NCBI RefSeq assembly: GCF_050948215.1
Contig: NW_027488644.1
Location: 186,001 to 250,000 of the forward strand
Length of the DNA stretch: 64,000 nt
Direction of reading: 5' to 3'
From: Halictus rubicundus
Lineage: Eukaryota; Arthropoda; Insecta; Hymenoptera; Halictidae
Shown here in pieces: positions 1-12,200 of the stretch (positions are counted from its first letter, which is position 1; each line of letters opens with the position of its first letter). The notes under the pieces are model-generated. The model saw only the letters and a list, made by a program, of their open reading frames with translations. It made no database searches and was not told the DNA's origin. Position numbers and translations under genes: made by a program.

Positions 1-777
1 AGGATAGGACAGAGGATAGGATAGGACAGAGGATAGGATAGGATAGAGGAGAGGATAGGATAGAGGATAGGATAGGATAGAGTACAGGATAGTATAGAGG
101 ATAAGATAATATAGAGAATATAATAGGTTAGAGGATAGGACAGGATAGAGGATAGGATAGGATAGAGGATAGGATAGTATAGAGCATAGAATAGAATAGA
201 GGATAGGATAGGATTGAGGATAGGATAGGATAGATGATAGGATAGAGGATTGGATAGGATAGAGGATAGGATACGATAGAGGATTGGATAGGATAGAGGA
301 TAGGATACGATAGATGATAGGATAGGATAGAGGGTAGGATAGAGAATTGGATGGGATAGAGGATACGATACGATAGAGGATAGGATAGGATAGAGGATGG
401 GATAGGACAGAGGATAGGATAGGATAGAGGACTGAATAGGATAGAGGATAGGATAGGATTGAGGATAGGATAGGATAGATGATAGGATAGAGGATTGGAT
501 AGGATAGAGGATACGATACGATAGAGGATAGGATAGGATAGAGGGTAGGATAGAGAATTGAATAGGATTGAGGATATTATGGGATAGAGGATAGGATAGG
601 ATAGGATAGGATAGAGGATAGGATAGGATAGAGGATAGGATAGGATAGAGGATAGGATAGGTTAGAGGATAGGATAGGATAGAGGATAGGATAGGATAGA
701 GGATAGGATAGGATATATGATATTATAGGATGGAGGATACGATATTATAGACGATAGTATAGGATAGAGGGTAGGAT

Positions 778-1743
778 AGGATATAGGGTAGGATAGAGAA
801 TTGGATAGGATAGAGGATACGATACGATAGAGGATAGGATAGGATAGAGGATAGGATAGGACAGAGGATAGGATAGGATAGAGGATAGAATAGGATAGAG
901 GATAGGATAGGATTGAGGATAGGATAGGATAGAGGATAGGATAGGATAGAGGATAGGATATAATAGAGGATAGGATAGGATAGAGGATAGAATAGGATAG
1001 GATTGAGGATAGGATAGGATAGATGATAGGATAGAGGATTGGATAGGATAGAGGATACGATACGATAGAGGATAGGATAGGATAGAGGGTAGGATAGAGA
1101 ATTGAATAGGATTGAGGATATTATGGGATAGAGGATAGGATAGGATAGGATAGGATAGAGGATTGGATAGGATAGAGGATACGATACGATAGAGGATAGG
1201 ATAGGATAGAGGGTAGGATAGGATAGGATAGAGGATAGGATAGGATAGATGATAGGATAGAGGATTGGATAGGATAGAGGATACGATACGATAGAGGATA
1301 AGATAGGATAGAGGGTAGGATAGAGAATTGGATAAGGATAGAGGATACGATACGATAGAGGATAGGATAGGATAGAGGATGGGATAGGACAGAGGATAGG
1401 ATAGGATAGAGGATAGAATAGGATAGAGGATAGGATAGGATTGAGGATAGGATAGGATAGAGGATAGGATAGGATAGAGGATAGGATATAATAGAGGATA
1501 GGATAGGATAGAGGATAGAATAGGATAGGATTGAGGATAGGATAGGATAGATGATAGGATAGAGGATTGGATAGGATAGAGGATACGATACGATAGAGGA
1601 TAGGATAGGATAGAGGGTAGGATAGAGAATTGAATAGGATTGAGGATATTATGGGATAGAGGATAGGATAGGATAGGATAGGATAGAGGATTGGATAGGA
1701 TAGAGGATACGATACGATAGAGGATAGGATAGGATAGAGGGTA
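778..1743. repeat. Tandem pair of ~528-bp satellite segments
   Basis: The variant order from about 778 to 1215 is repeated from about 1305 to 1743 at an offset of 527-528 bp. For example, the TAATAGAGG junction at 961 recurs at 1489. One extra A in the second copy (GGATAAGG near 1333) accounts for the one-base change in offset. Boundaries are by eye and good to about 20 bp. Confidence 0.7.
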
Positions 1744-4700
1744 GGATAGAGAATTGAATTGGATTGAGGATATTATAGGGTAGAGGATAGGATAGGATAG
1801 GATAGGATAGAGGATAGGATAGGGTAGATGATAGGATAAGATAGAGGATAGGATAGAATAGAGCACAGGATAGTATAGATAATAAGATAATATAGAGAAT
1901 AGGATAGGATAGAGGATAGGACAGGATAGAGGATAGGATAGGATAGAGGATAGGATAGGATAGAGGATAGGATAGGATATAGGATAGAATAGGATAGATG
2001 ATAGGATAGAGGATTGGATAGGATAGAGGATACGATACGATAGAGGATAAGATAGGATAGAGGGTAGGATAGAGAATTGGATGGGATAGAGGATAAGATA
2101 CGATAGAGGATAGGATAGGATAGAGGATGGGATAGGACAGAGGATAGGATAGGATAGAGGATAGAATAGGATAGAGGATAGGATAGGATTGAGTATAGGA
2201 TAGGATAGAGGATAGGATAGGATAGAGGATAGGATATAATAGAGGATAGGATAGGATAGAGGATAGGATAGGATATAGGATAGAATAGGATAGATGATAG
2301 GATAGAGGATTGGATAGGATAGAGGATACGATACGATAGAGGATAAGATAGGATAGAGGGTAGGATAGAGAATTGGATGGGATAGAGGATAAGATACGAT
2401 AGAGGATAGGATAGGATAGAGGATGGGATAGGACAGACGATAGGATAGGATTGAGGATAGGATAGGATAGATGATAGGATAGAGGATTGGATAGGATAGA
2501 GGATACGATACGATAGAGGATAGGATAGGATAGAGGGTAGGATAGAGAATTGATTAGGATTGAGGATATTATAGGATAGAGGATATTATAGGATAGAGGA
2601 TAGGATAGGATAGGATAGGATAGAGGATAGGATAGGCTAGATGATAGGATAAGATAGAGGATAGGATAGAATAGAGCACAGGATAGTATAGAGGATAAGA
2701 TAATATAGAGAATAGGATAGGATAGAGGATAGGACAGGATAGAGGATAGGATAGGATAGAGGATAGGATAGGATGGAGGATAGGATAGGATATAGGATAG
2801 AATAGGATAGATGATAGGATAGAGGATTGGATAGGATAGAGGATACGATACGATAGAGGATAAGATAGGATAGAGGGTAGGATAGAGAATTGGATGGGAT
2901 AGAGGATAAGATACGATAGAGGATAGGATAGGATAGAGGGTAGGATAGAGAATTGAATACGATTGAGGATATTATGGGATAGAGGATAGGATAGGATAGG
3001 ATAGGATAGAGGATAGGATATGGTAGAGGATAGGATAAGATAGAGGATAGGATAGAATAGAGTACAGGATAGTATAGAGGATAAGATTATATAGAGAATA
3101 GGATAGGATAGATGATAGGACAGGATAGAGGATAGGATAGGATAGAGGATAGGACAGGATAGAGGATAGGATAGGATAGAGGATAGGATAGGATAGAGGA
3201 TAGGATAGGATATAGGATAGAATAGGATAGATGATAGGATAGAGGATTGGATAGGATAGAGGATACGATACGATAGAGGATAAGATAGGATAGAGGGTAG
3301 GATAGAGAATTGGATGGGATAGAGGATAAGATACGATAGAGGATAGGATAGGATAGAGGATGGGATAGGACAGAGTATAGGATAGGATAGAGGATAGAAT
3401 GAGATAGAGGATAGGATAGGATTGAGTATAGGATAGGATAGAGGATAGGATAGGTTAGAGGATAGGATATAATAGAGGATAGGATAGGATAGAGGATAGA
3501 ATAGGATAGGATTGAGGATAGGATAGGATAGATGATAGGATAGAGGATTGGATAGGATAGAGGATACGATACGATAGAGGATAAGATAGGATAGAGGGTA
3601 GGATAGAGAATTGGATGGGATAGAGGATAAGTACGATAGAGGATAGGATAGGATAGAGGATGGGATAGGACAGAGGATAGGATAGGATAGAGGATAGAAT
3701 AGGATAGAGGATAGGATAGGATTGAGTATAGGATAGGATAGAGGATAGGATAGGATAGAGGATAGGATATAATAGAGGATAGGATAGGATAGAGGATAGA
3801 ATAGGATAGGATTGAGGATAGGATAGGATAGATGATAGGATAGAGGATTGGATAGGATAGAGGATACGATACGATAGAGGATAGGATAGGATAGAGGGTA
3901 GGATAGAGAATTGAATAGGATTGAGGATATTATAGGATAGAGGATATTATAGGATAGAGGATAGGATAGGATAGGATAGGATAGAGGATAGGATAGGCTA
4001 GATGATAGGATAAGATAGAGGATAGGATAGAATAGAGCACAGGATAGTATAGAGGATAAGATAATATAGAGAATAGGATAGGATAGAGGATAGGACAGGA
4101 TAGAGGATAGGATAGGATAGAGGATAGGATAGGATAGAGGATAGGATAGGATATAGGATAGAATAGGATAGATGATAGGATAGAGGATTGGATAGGATAG
4201 AGGATACGATACGATAGAGGATAAGATAGGATAGAGGGTAGGATAGAGAATTGGATGGGATAGAGGATAAGATACGATAGAGGATAGGATAGGATAGAGG
4301 GTAGGATAGAGAATTCAATAGGATTGAGGATATTATGGGATAGAGGATAGGATAGGATAGGATAGGATAGAGGATAGGATATGGTAGAGGATAGGATAAG
4401 ATAGAGGATAGGATAGAATAGAGTACAGGATAGTATAGAGGATAAGATTATATAGAGAATAGGATAGGATAGAGGATAGGACAGGATAGAGGATAGGATA
4501 GGATAGAGGATAGGATAGGATAGAGGATAGGATAGGATAGAGAATAGAATACGATAGAGGAATGGATAGGATAGAGGATACCATACGATAGAGGATAGGC
4601 TGGGATAGAGGGTAGGATAGAGAATTGAATAGGATAGAGGACACAATACGATAGAGGATAGAATAGGATATATGATATTATAGGATGGAGGATACGATAT

Positions 4701-4860
4701 TATAGAGGATAGGATAGGATAGACGATAGGATAAGGGATTGGATAGGATAGAGGATATCATAGGATAGAGGATAGGATAAGATAGAGGATAGGATAGGAC
4801 AGAGGATAGGATAGGATAGAGGATAGGCTAGGATAGAGGGTAAGATAGAGAATTGGATAG
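1473..4860. repeat. Higher-order satellite unit A (3388 bp)
   Basis: First copy of a large direct duplication whose second copy starts near 4861. Matching landmarks lie 3388 bp apart: GGATATAATAG at 1484/4872, GGGATAGAGG at 1653/5041, and GGACAGACG at 2431/5819. After an internal expansion in the second copy the offset becomes 3696, for example GGACAGACG at 2431/6127. The right edge is where the sequence stops matching the second copy, near 4873. The two copies look almost identical, which indicates a recent event. Confidence 0.8.
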
Positions 4861-7800
4861 GATAGAGGATAGGATATAATAGAGGATAGGATAGGATAGA
4901 GGATAGAATAGGATAGGATTGAGGATAGGATAGGATAGATGATAGGATAGAGGATTGGATAGGATAGAGGATACGATACGATAGAGGATAGGATAGGATA
5001 GAGGGTAGGATAGAGAATTGAATAGGATTGAGGATATTATGGGATAGAGGATAGGATAGGATAGGATAGGATAGAGGATTGGATAGGATAGAGGATACGA
5101 TACGATAGAGGATAGGATAGGATAGAGGGTAGGATAGAGAATTGAATTGGATTGAGGATATTATAGGGTAGAGGATAGGATAGGATAGGATAGGATAGAG
5201 GATAGGATAGGGTAGATGATAGGATAAGATAGAGGATAGGATAGAATAGAGCACAGGATAGTATAGATAATAAGATAATATAGAGAATAGGATAGGATAG
5301 AGGATAGGACAGGATAGAGGATAGGATAGGATAGAGGATAGGATAGGATAGAGGATAGGATAGGATATAGGATAGAATAGGATAGATGATAGGATAGAGG
5401 ATTGGATAGGATAGAGGATACGATACGATAGAGGATAAGATAGGATAGAGGGTAGGATAGAGAATTGGATGGGATAGAGGATAAGATACGATAGAGGATA
5501 GGATAGGATAGAGGATGGGATAGGACAGAGGATAGGATAGGATAGAGGATAGAATAGGATAGAGGATAGGATAGGATTGAGTATAGGATAGGATAGAGGA
5601 TAGGATAGGATAGAGGATAGGATATAATAGAGGATAGGATAGGATAGAGGATAGGATAGGATATAGGATAGAATAGGATAGATGATAGGATAGAGGATTG
5701 GATAGGATAGAGGATACGATACGATAGAGGATAAGATAGGATAGAGGGTAGGATAGAGAATTGGATGGGATAGAGGATAAGATACGATAGAGGATAGGAT
5801 AGGATAGAGGATGGGATAGGACAGACGATAGGATAGGATTGAGGATAGGATAGGATAGATGATAGGATAGAGGATTGGATAGGATTGAGTATAGGATAGG
5901 ATAGAGGATAGGATAGGATAGAGGATAGGATATAATAGAGGATAGGATAGGATAGAGGATAGGATAGGATATAGGATAGAATAGGATAGATGATAGGATA
6001 GAGGATTGGATAGGATAGAGGATACGATACGATAGAGGATAAGATAGGATAGAGGGTAGGATAGAGAATTGGATGGGATAGAGGATAAGATACGATAGAG
6101 GATAGGATAGGATAGAGGATGGGATAGGACAGACGATAGGATAGGATTGAGGATAGGATAGGATAGATGATAGGATAGAGGATTGGATAGGATAGAGGAT
6201 ACGATACGATAGAGGATAGGATAGGATAGAGGGTAGGATAGAGAATTGATTAGGATTGAGGATATTATAGGATAGAGGATATTATAGGATAGAGGATAGG
6301 ATAGGATAGGATAGGATAGAGGATAGGATAGGCTAGATGATAGGATAAGATAGAGGATAGGATAGAATAGAGCACAGGATAGTATAGAGGATAAGATAAT
6401 ATAGAGAATAGGATAGGATAGAGGATAGGACAGGATAGAGGATAGGATAGGATAGAGGATAGGATAGGATGGAGGATAGGATAGGATATAGGATAGAATA
6501 GGATAGATGATAGGATAGAGGATTGGATAGGATAGAGGATACGATACGATAGAGGATAAGATAGGATAGAGGGTAGGATAGAGAATTGGATGGGATAGAG
6601 GATAAGATACGATAGAGGATAGGATAGGATAGAGGGTAGGATAGAGAATTGAATACGATTGAGGATATTATGGGATAGAGGATAGGATAGGATAGGATAG
6701 GATAGAGGATAGGATATGGTAGAGGATAGGATAAGATAGAGGATAGGATAGAATAGAGTACAGGATAGTATAGAGGATAAGATTATATAGAGAATAGGAT
6801 AGGATAGATGATAGGACAGGATAGAGGATAGGATAGGATAGAGGATAGGACAGGATAGAGGATAGGATAGGATAGAGGATAGGATAGGATAGAGGATAGG
6901 ATAGGATATAGGATAGAATAGGATAGATGATAGGATAGAGGATTGGATAGGATAGAGGATACGATACGATAGAGGATAAGATAGGATAGAGGGTAGGATA
7001 GAGAATTGGATGGGATAGAGGATAAGATACGATAGAGGATAGGATAGGATAGAGGATGGGATAGGACAGAGTATAGGATAGGATAGAGGATAGAATGAGA
7101 TAGAGGATAGGATAGGATTGAGTATAGGATAGGATAGAGGATAGGATAGGTTAGAGGATAGGATATAATAGAGGATAGGATAGGATAGAGGATAGAATAG
7201 GATAGGATTGAGGATAGGATAGGATAGATGATAGGATAGAGGATTGGATAGGATAGAGGATACGATACGATAGAGGATAAGATAGGATAGAGGGTAGGAT
7301 AGAGAATTGGATGGGATAGAGGATAAGTACGATAGAGGATAGGATAGGATAGAGGATGGGATAGGACAGAGGATAGGATAGGATAGAGGATAGAATAGGA
7401 TAGAGGATAGGATAGGATTGAGTATAGGATAGGATAGAGGATAGGATAGGATAGAGGATAGGATATAATAGAGGATAGGATAGGATAGAGGATAGAATAG
7501 GATAGGATTGAGGATAGGATAGGATAGATGATAGGATAGAGGATTGGATAGGATAGAGGATACGATACGATAGAGGATAGGATAGGATAGAGGGTAGGAT
7601 AGAGAATTGAATAGGATTGAGGATATTATAGGATAGAGGATATTATAGGATAGAGGATAGGATAGGATAGGATAGGATAGAGGATAGGATAGGCTAGATG
7701 ATAGGATAAGATAGAGGATAGGATAGAATAGAGCACAGGATAGTATAGAGGATAAGATAATATAGAGAATAGGATAGGATAGAGGATAGGACAGGATAGA

Positions 7801-8556
7801 GGATAGGATAGGATAGAGGATAGGATAGGATAGAGGATAGGATAGGATATAGGATAGAATAGGATAGATGATAGGATAGAGGATTGGATAGGATAGAGGA
7901 TACGATACGATAGAGGATAAGATAGGATAGAGGGTAGGATAGAGAATTGGATGGGATAGAGGATAAGATACGATAGAGGATAGGATAGGATAGAGGGTAG
8001 GATAGAGAATTCAATAGGATTGAGGATATTATGGGATAGAGGATAGGATAGGATAGGATAGGATAGAGGATAGGATATGGTAGAGGATAGGATAAGATAG
8101 AGGATAGGATAGAATAGAGTACAGGATAGTATAGAGGATAAGATTATATAGAGAATAGGATAGGATAGAGGATAGGACAGGATAGAGGATAGGATAGGAT
8201 AGAGGATAGGATAGGATAGAGGATAGGATAGGATAGAGAATAGAATACGATAGAGGAATGGATAGGATAGAGGATACCATACGATAGAGGATAGGCTGGG
8301 ATAGAGGGTAGGATAGAGAATTGAATAGGATAGAGGACACAATACGATAGAGGATAGAATAGGATATATGATATTATAGGATGGAGGATACGATATTATA
8401 GAGGATAGGATAGGATAGACGATAGGATAAGGGATTGGATAGGATAGAGGATATCATAGGATAGAGGATAGGATAAGATAGAGGATAGGATAGGACAGAG
8501 GATAGGATAGGATAGAGGATAGGCTAGGATAGAGGGTAAGATAGAGAATTGGATAG
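4861..8556. repeat. Higher-order satellite unit B (3696 bp)
   Basis: Second copy of the 3388-bp unit, lengthened to 3696 bp by an internal 308-bp tandem duplication. It ends near 8556-8568, where the array carries on with plain units. A short local repetition of the unit end (GGCTAGGATAGAGGGTAAG near 8520 and 8618) follows before the transposon. The rare variants GAGCACAGG and GAATTCAATAGG in unit A recur here in the same order. Confidence 0.8.
5573..6188. repeat. 308-bp tandem duplication inside unit B
   Basis: Against unit A, the sequence jumps back by 308 bp at 5881: the segment matching 2185-2492 occurs as 5573-5880 and again as 5881-6188. The breakpoint lies in GGATAGGATT, which is shared by both ends, as expected for slippage or unequal exchange in short homology. 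308 bp is close to 18 units of 17 bp. Confidence 0.75.
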
Positions 8557-8944
8557 GATAGAGGATAGGATAGGATAGAGGATAGGATAGGACAGAGGAT
8601 AGGATAGGATAGAGGATAGGCTAGGATAGAGGGTAAGATAGAGAATTGGATAGGATAGAGGATAGGATAGGATAGAGGATAGGATAGGATTGAGGATCGG
8701 ATAGGATAGAGGATAGGATAGGATAGACGATAGGATAGAGGATATTATACGATGGAGGATAGGATAGGATTGAGGATAGGATAAGATAGAGGATAGGATA
8801 GAATAGAGTACAGGATAGTATAGAGGATAAGATAATATAGAGAATAGGATAGGATGGAGGATAGGACAGGATAGAGGATAGGATAGGATAGAGGATAGGA
8901 TAGGATAGAGGATAGGATAGGATAGAGGATAGGATAGGATAGAT

Positions 8945-8949
8945 GATAG
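8945..8949. repeat. Target-site duplication, left copy (GATAG)
   Basis: GATAG directly abuts the left LTR and recurs directly after the right LTR at 13703-13707. Five base pairs is the usual target duplication for copia integrases. GATAG is very common in this satellite, so the match alone is weak. The support comes from the flanks: joined across a single GATAG they rebuild the common local variant string with one mismatch. Confidence 0.85.
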
Positions 8950-9100
8950 TGTTGAGAATAAGCGTAAATTTAAAATTAGCGCGGTAGTATAGTATGCGTA
9001 CAGCGCTCAGTGTGTAAGAGAGGAGAACTAGAACAAGACAAAGCACTGCGCGTAGAAAGACCGAGAATACGGCCCTGTTCCTTTGTAGACGTCGTATAGA

Positions 9101-9120
9101 GAAGACGTTAGAAGACGTGT
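9101..9120 (+). promoter_or_regulatory. Tandem GAAGACGT repeats in LTR U3
   Basis: Two adjacent 10-bp repeats, both starting GAAGACGT, lie just upstream of the TATA box. The palindrome GACGTC lies at 9088-9093, and further ACGT cores occur at 9122-9125 and 9139-9142. ACGT/GACGTC cores are typical binding sites for bZIP factors of the CREB/ATF class, so this may be a small enhancer. That role is inferred from sequence only. The same array occurs in the 3' LTR at 13619-13638. Confidence 0.4.
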
Positions 9121-9124
9121 TACG

Positions 9125-9131
9125 TATAAAA
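9125..9131 (+). promoter_or_regulatory. TATA box of the 5' LTR
   Basis: TATAAAA sits 60 bp before the LTR end and is the best TATA match in the LTR. With the usual spacing of about 30 bp, transcription would start near 9155, giving a very short R/U5. Confidence 0.65.
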
Positions 9132-9150
9132 GTGTATTACGTATATATTA

Positions 9151-9156
9151 AATAAA
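9151..9156 (+). promoter_or_regulatory. AATAAA polyadenylation signal motif (5' LTR)
   Basis: AATAAA lies 20 bp past the end of the TATA box and at or just before the predicted start site. If so, most or all of it is in U3 and missing from the 5' end of the RNA. The motif would then act only in the 3' LTR (13669-13674), avoiding premature polyadenylation. Confidence 0.5.
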
Positions 9157-9184
9157 ACATGTTAATTATCCACGAATATTAACA

Positions 9185-9195
9185 TGGTAGCAGAG
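9185..9195 (+). other. Primer binding site (initiator tRNA-Met 3' end)
   Basis: TGGTAGCAGAG follows the 5' LTR with no gap. It is complementary to the CCA-containing 3' end of animal initiator tRNA-Met (…CTCTGCTACCA). Eleven contiguous bases match, with a further partial match (GTGG) after a two-base mismatch. Priming from the tRNA 3' end differs from Drosophila copia, which is known to use an internal tRNA-iMet fragment. Confidence 0.8.
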
Positions 9196-9221
9196 CGTGG
9201 TTACCAACTTTTGTTATAATA

Positions 9222-9287
9222 ATGATAAACGTGGGCATGAAAGAAATAGCCGGTGAGAGCACGTGGCAGAAAAATGAAATCCAGTAA
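9222..9287 (+). other. Upstream ORF ending in a TAATG overlap with gag-pol
   Basis: A 21-codon frame opens at ATG 9222 (second in-frame ATG at 9237). Its stop TAA (9285-9287) shares one base with the ATG of the long frame (9287-9289). A second short upstream frame starts at 9274 and stops at 9312 in another frame. Stop/start overlaps of the TAATG type can allow termination-reinitiation, as reported for the SART1 retrotransposon. Nothing here proves use, and the peptide resembles nothing I know. Confidence 0.35.
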
Positions 9288-12200
9288 TGAGAAAGAAATC
9301 TCCAGTACATGAAGAAAAATTAAAGAAGGAACTATTGAAGAAATTTGTGAAAGGTGCAGCAGAGGTAATATTTTTAAAAAATCTGATATACAAAGCTAGA
9401 GAAATTTCGACAGGAGACAAGATGGCTCAACGTGCTGCAGTCGATGATGTAAAAATCTTTTTACCGGTATTTGATGGACAAGGCTACCCGATGTGGAGAA
9501 AAAGGATGATAACTTTTTTAAAGATGAAAGACTGTGAAAAAGTAGTCACTGCGGAAAGAGAAAACGAAGAAGAGGCTACCTGGAAAAGGTTAGAATTGAA
9601 AGCAACAAATTATATATATAGTGCTATTTCTGATCGACAGATGGAATTCATCTGCGATGAGGAAACACCACGTGCGATTATAAAAAAATTTGATAGAATG
9701 TATTTAAGAGAATCTACAGCTTTACAAATTTGTGTGCGAAGTCAATTGGAAGAAATAAAGTTATCTGACTACTCTGAAAGTAGAGAATTTTTCAGTGCAT
9801 TTGAAAAATTAATTATTGATTTAAAAAGTGCTGGTGCGACAGTTACGGAAAAGGAAAAGTTGAATTATTTGCTAAGAACACTGCCAAGTTCCTTGAGTCA
9901 CATTGGCGATCTTATAGACGTTATGAAAATAGAAGATCAGACAGTTGAGTTTGTTGAAAATAAAATAAAATCGTTTGAACAACAAAATAAAGACAATGGT
10001 AAAAGAGGCGAATGCAGTTCCAACGCTTTCAAGAGTGAAAGAAAAGGAGACGGAAGATGTTTCAAATGCGGCAAACAAGGACATTACATACACGAGTGTA
10101 CAAATACAAGTTTTACTACAAATCCGGTACGAGGTGCAAGAGGAAGTCAAAGGCGAGGAGGTGGAAATTTCCAAGAGACGCAGCAGAGGCATCGTTCTTA
10201 TCGAGGCTCATGGCAACGTGGTTATGGTGCTAGTCAGAGAGGAAGTGCGCAGCATCCAGGCCCACGACGTTTCAGTAACTACAATAGCGAGCGAAATGAT
10301 GATTGTAATTCATTTTATGTAGAAGTTAACAACAAAAAGGAAGGTAACAAAGTGGAAGTAAACAGTTGCGAAAATCGGGTTGAGTGGATATTAGACAGTG
10401 GGTGCACTGACCACATAATTAATAATGATAGTTATTATAATGAGTCGATTATTTTGCAGAATCCTGTAAATGTAAAAATAGGAGATTGGAGAATGCTGAA
10501 GGCAACAAAAGTTGGACAAGTAATTTGTAACTTTGTTCTAGATGACAGCATGCATGAGGTGACAATTAAAGATGTGTTCTTTGTAAAAGAAATGGATAGA
10601 AACTTAATTAGTTATGGAAAGGTAACGGTTAATAATAAGATTGTTTCAAAAGGTAAATTATCTAGAATATTCAATCCAAAGGGAGAATTGATTGCTGTAG
10701 CTGAGAAAGTGAATAATCTATATAAAATGCAAAGTTTCGTTAAAGGAAAGTTTACTTATAATTCAGAAAAAATGATTAATAAAATGACAGTTAAAGAAAG
10801 GCTTCATAGGTTGCTTGGTCATACAAATTTCAAATATGTAAGCATTTTGAGTAAAGAAAAATTAGTTGATGGTATACCGGAACAAATTGAAGAAGATTAT
10901 TTAAAATGTGGTACATGTATACAGAATAAAATGCACAATATAGGGTTTGTAAACAATAGACAAAGAGCTCAAGATATATTAGAACTTATTCATGCGGACT
11001 TGAATGGCCCACACAAGACAGTAGGCCTAAATGGAGAAAAATATTTTTTGACTATCATTGATGATTACAGTAAAATTGTAACTGTTTATCCGATTAAATC
11101 TAAAGATGAAGTTTATGCGTGTTTTGAAAAATATATTAATTTGGTAGAAAATCTAACCGGAAAAAGGATAAAGAAACTTAGGTGTGACAACGGAAAGGAA
11201 TTTTTGAATGCTAATATGTACAAACTTGCAAAAGAAAAAGGAATTTACATTGAGCCGTGTCCACCTTATGTACATGAGTTAAATGGAACAGCTGAGCGGT
11301 ACAACAGGTCGATTATGGATACCGCTAGATGTCTATTGTCAGATTCTAAGTTAAACAAAAGATTTTGGCCTGAGGTAGTAAAAACTGTTGCTTATTTAAA
11401 AAACAAAACATTAGCAAACACTTTAGAAAGAAAGACTCCTTATGAAATTTTTATTGGAAAAAGACCAAATATCAGTAACTTGAAATTATTTGGGAGCAAA
11501 GTCTTTGTTAGAGTACCAGAAAGTAAAAGAAATGATAAATGGGATAGGAAAGCAGATGTAGGCATCCTAGTAGGTTATGAAAATGTAGGATATAGAATAT
11601 TAGTAAATAACAAAGTCGTTGCTGCTCGTCACGTTGATATAGTAGAAGAAATTGAAACATTAGTAGGTTTTAATGGAAATAATGACATAAATGAAAATTC
11701 TGAAATTGAAAGTGTAAACTCAGATAATAGTAATAAAAAATTTGAAGATTTCGATGATAAAGGTAATAGTGAGGAAACGCATGAATTAAGAAGGACTACT
11801 AGAAACAGAAGGAAACCAGACCGATATGCGCCTGAAGCAAATGTTAGTTGTATTTATGTAAATTATGTAAATGCAGAAAGTCCAGGAAATTATAGTGAAG
11901 CGATAGAGAGTAGCGAGTGTAATGAATGGAAAAAAGCAATGGATCATGAGATCAAATGTCTAAAGAAGAATGATACTTGGGAACTTATTCCTAAACCGGA
12001 AAGCAAGAAAATTATTGATTTAAAATGGATTTTTACTAAAAAGACTGAAAATAGATTTAAAGCTCGATTAGTGGTTAGGGGCTTTCAGCAGAGAGAAAAG
12101 TTAGTTGACTTATATTCTCCAGTAGCAAAAATGCAGACATTAAAAGTATTATTAGTTTATTGTGTGCAATATAATTTAATTATAAATCAAATGGATGTCG

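Larger units (their letters stand above)
1..8949. repeat. 17-bp satellite array, left block
   Basis: Uninterrupted tandem repeat up to the left LTR. The usual unit is GAGGATAGGATAGGATA (17 bp), seen in clean runs such as 600-710. Common 17-bp variants are GAGGATACGATACGATA, GAGGATTGGATAGGATA, GAGGATAAGATAGGATA and GAGGATATTATGGGATA. A 12-bp unit with one pentamer missing (GAGGGTAGGATA) regularly precedes GAGAATTGGAT. The + strand carries nearly all the G and very little C. No unique sequence, gene, RNA gene or other transposon is visible here. All long minus-strand open frames in this block are translations of the repeat. Confidence 0.97.
8950..9184 (+). repeat. 5' LTR (235 bp)
   Basis: Begins TGTTGAG and ends ATTAACA, giving the 4-bp terminal inverted repeat TGTT/AACA. 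It contains a TATA box (9125-9131) and an AATAAA signal (9151-9156). Upstream is an ACGT-rich stretch with GACGTC at 9088-9093 and two adjacent 10-bp repeats beginning GAAGACGT at 9101 and 9111. I found no difference from the 3' LTR when reading the two side by side. Confidence 0.97.

Noticed and set aside
1..8949. CRISPR array
   Set aside because: Repeats are contiguous without unique spacers, there are no cas genes, and the embedded element is eukaryotic.
8945..8949. GATAG target duplication as a chance match
   Set aside because: GATAG is so frequent that chance was considered. The correct 5-bp length and the normal satellite order restored across the junction make a real duplication more likely.
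8621..9046. Minus-strand frame crossing from the LTR into the satellite
   Set aside because: A chance fusion of antisense LTR sequence with the stop-free satellite strand; not related to any known antisense product.
9975..10322. 115-codon + frame overlapping the Gag zinc-knuckle region
   Set aside because: Lies wholly inside gag-pol in another frame, has no recognisable motif, and is explained by the Arg/Gly-rich codons there.
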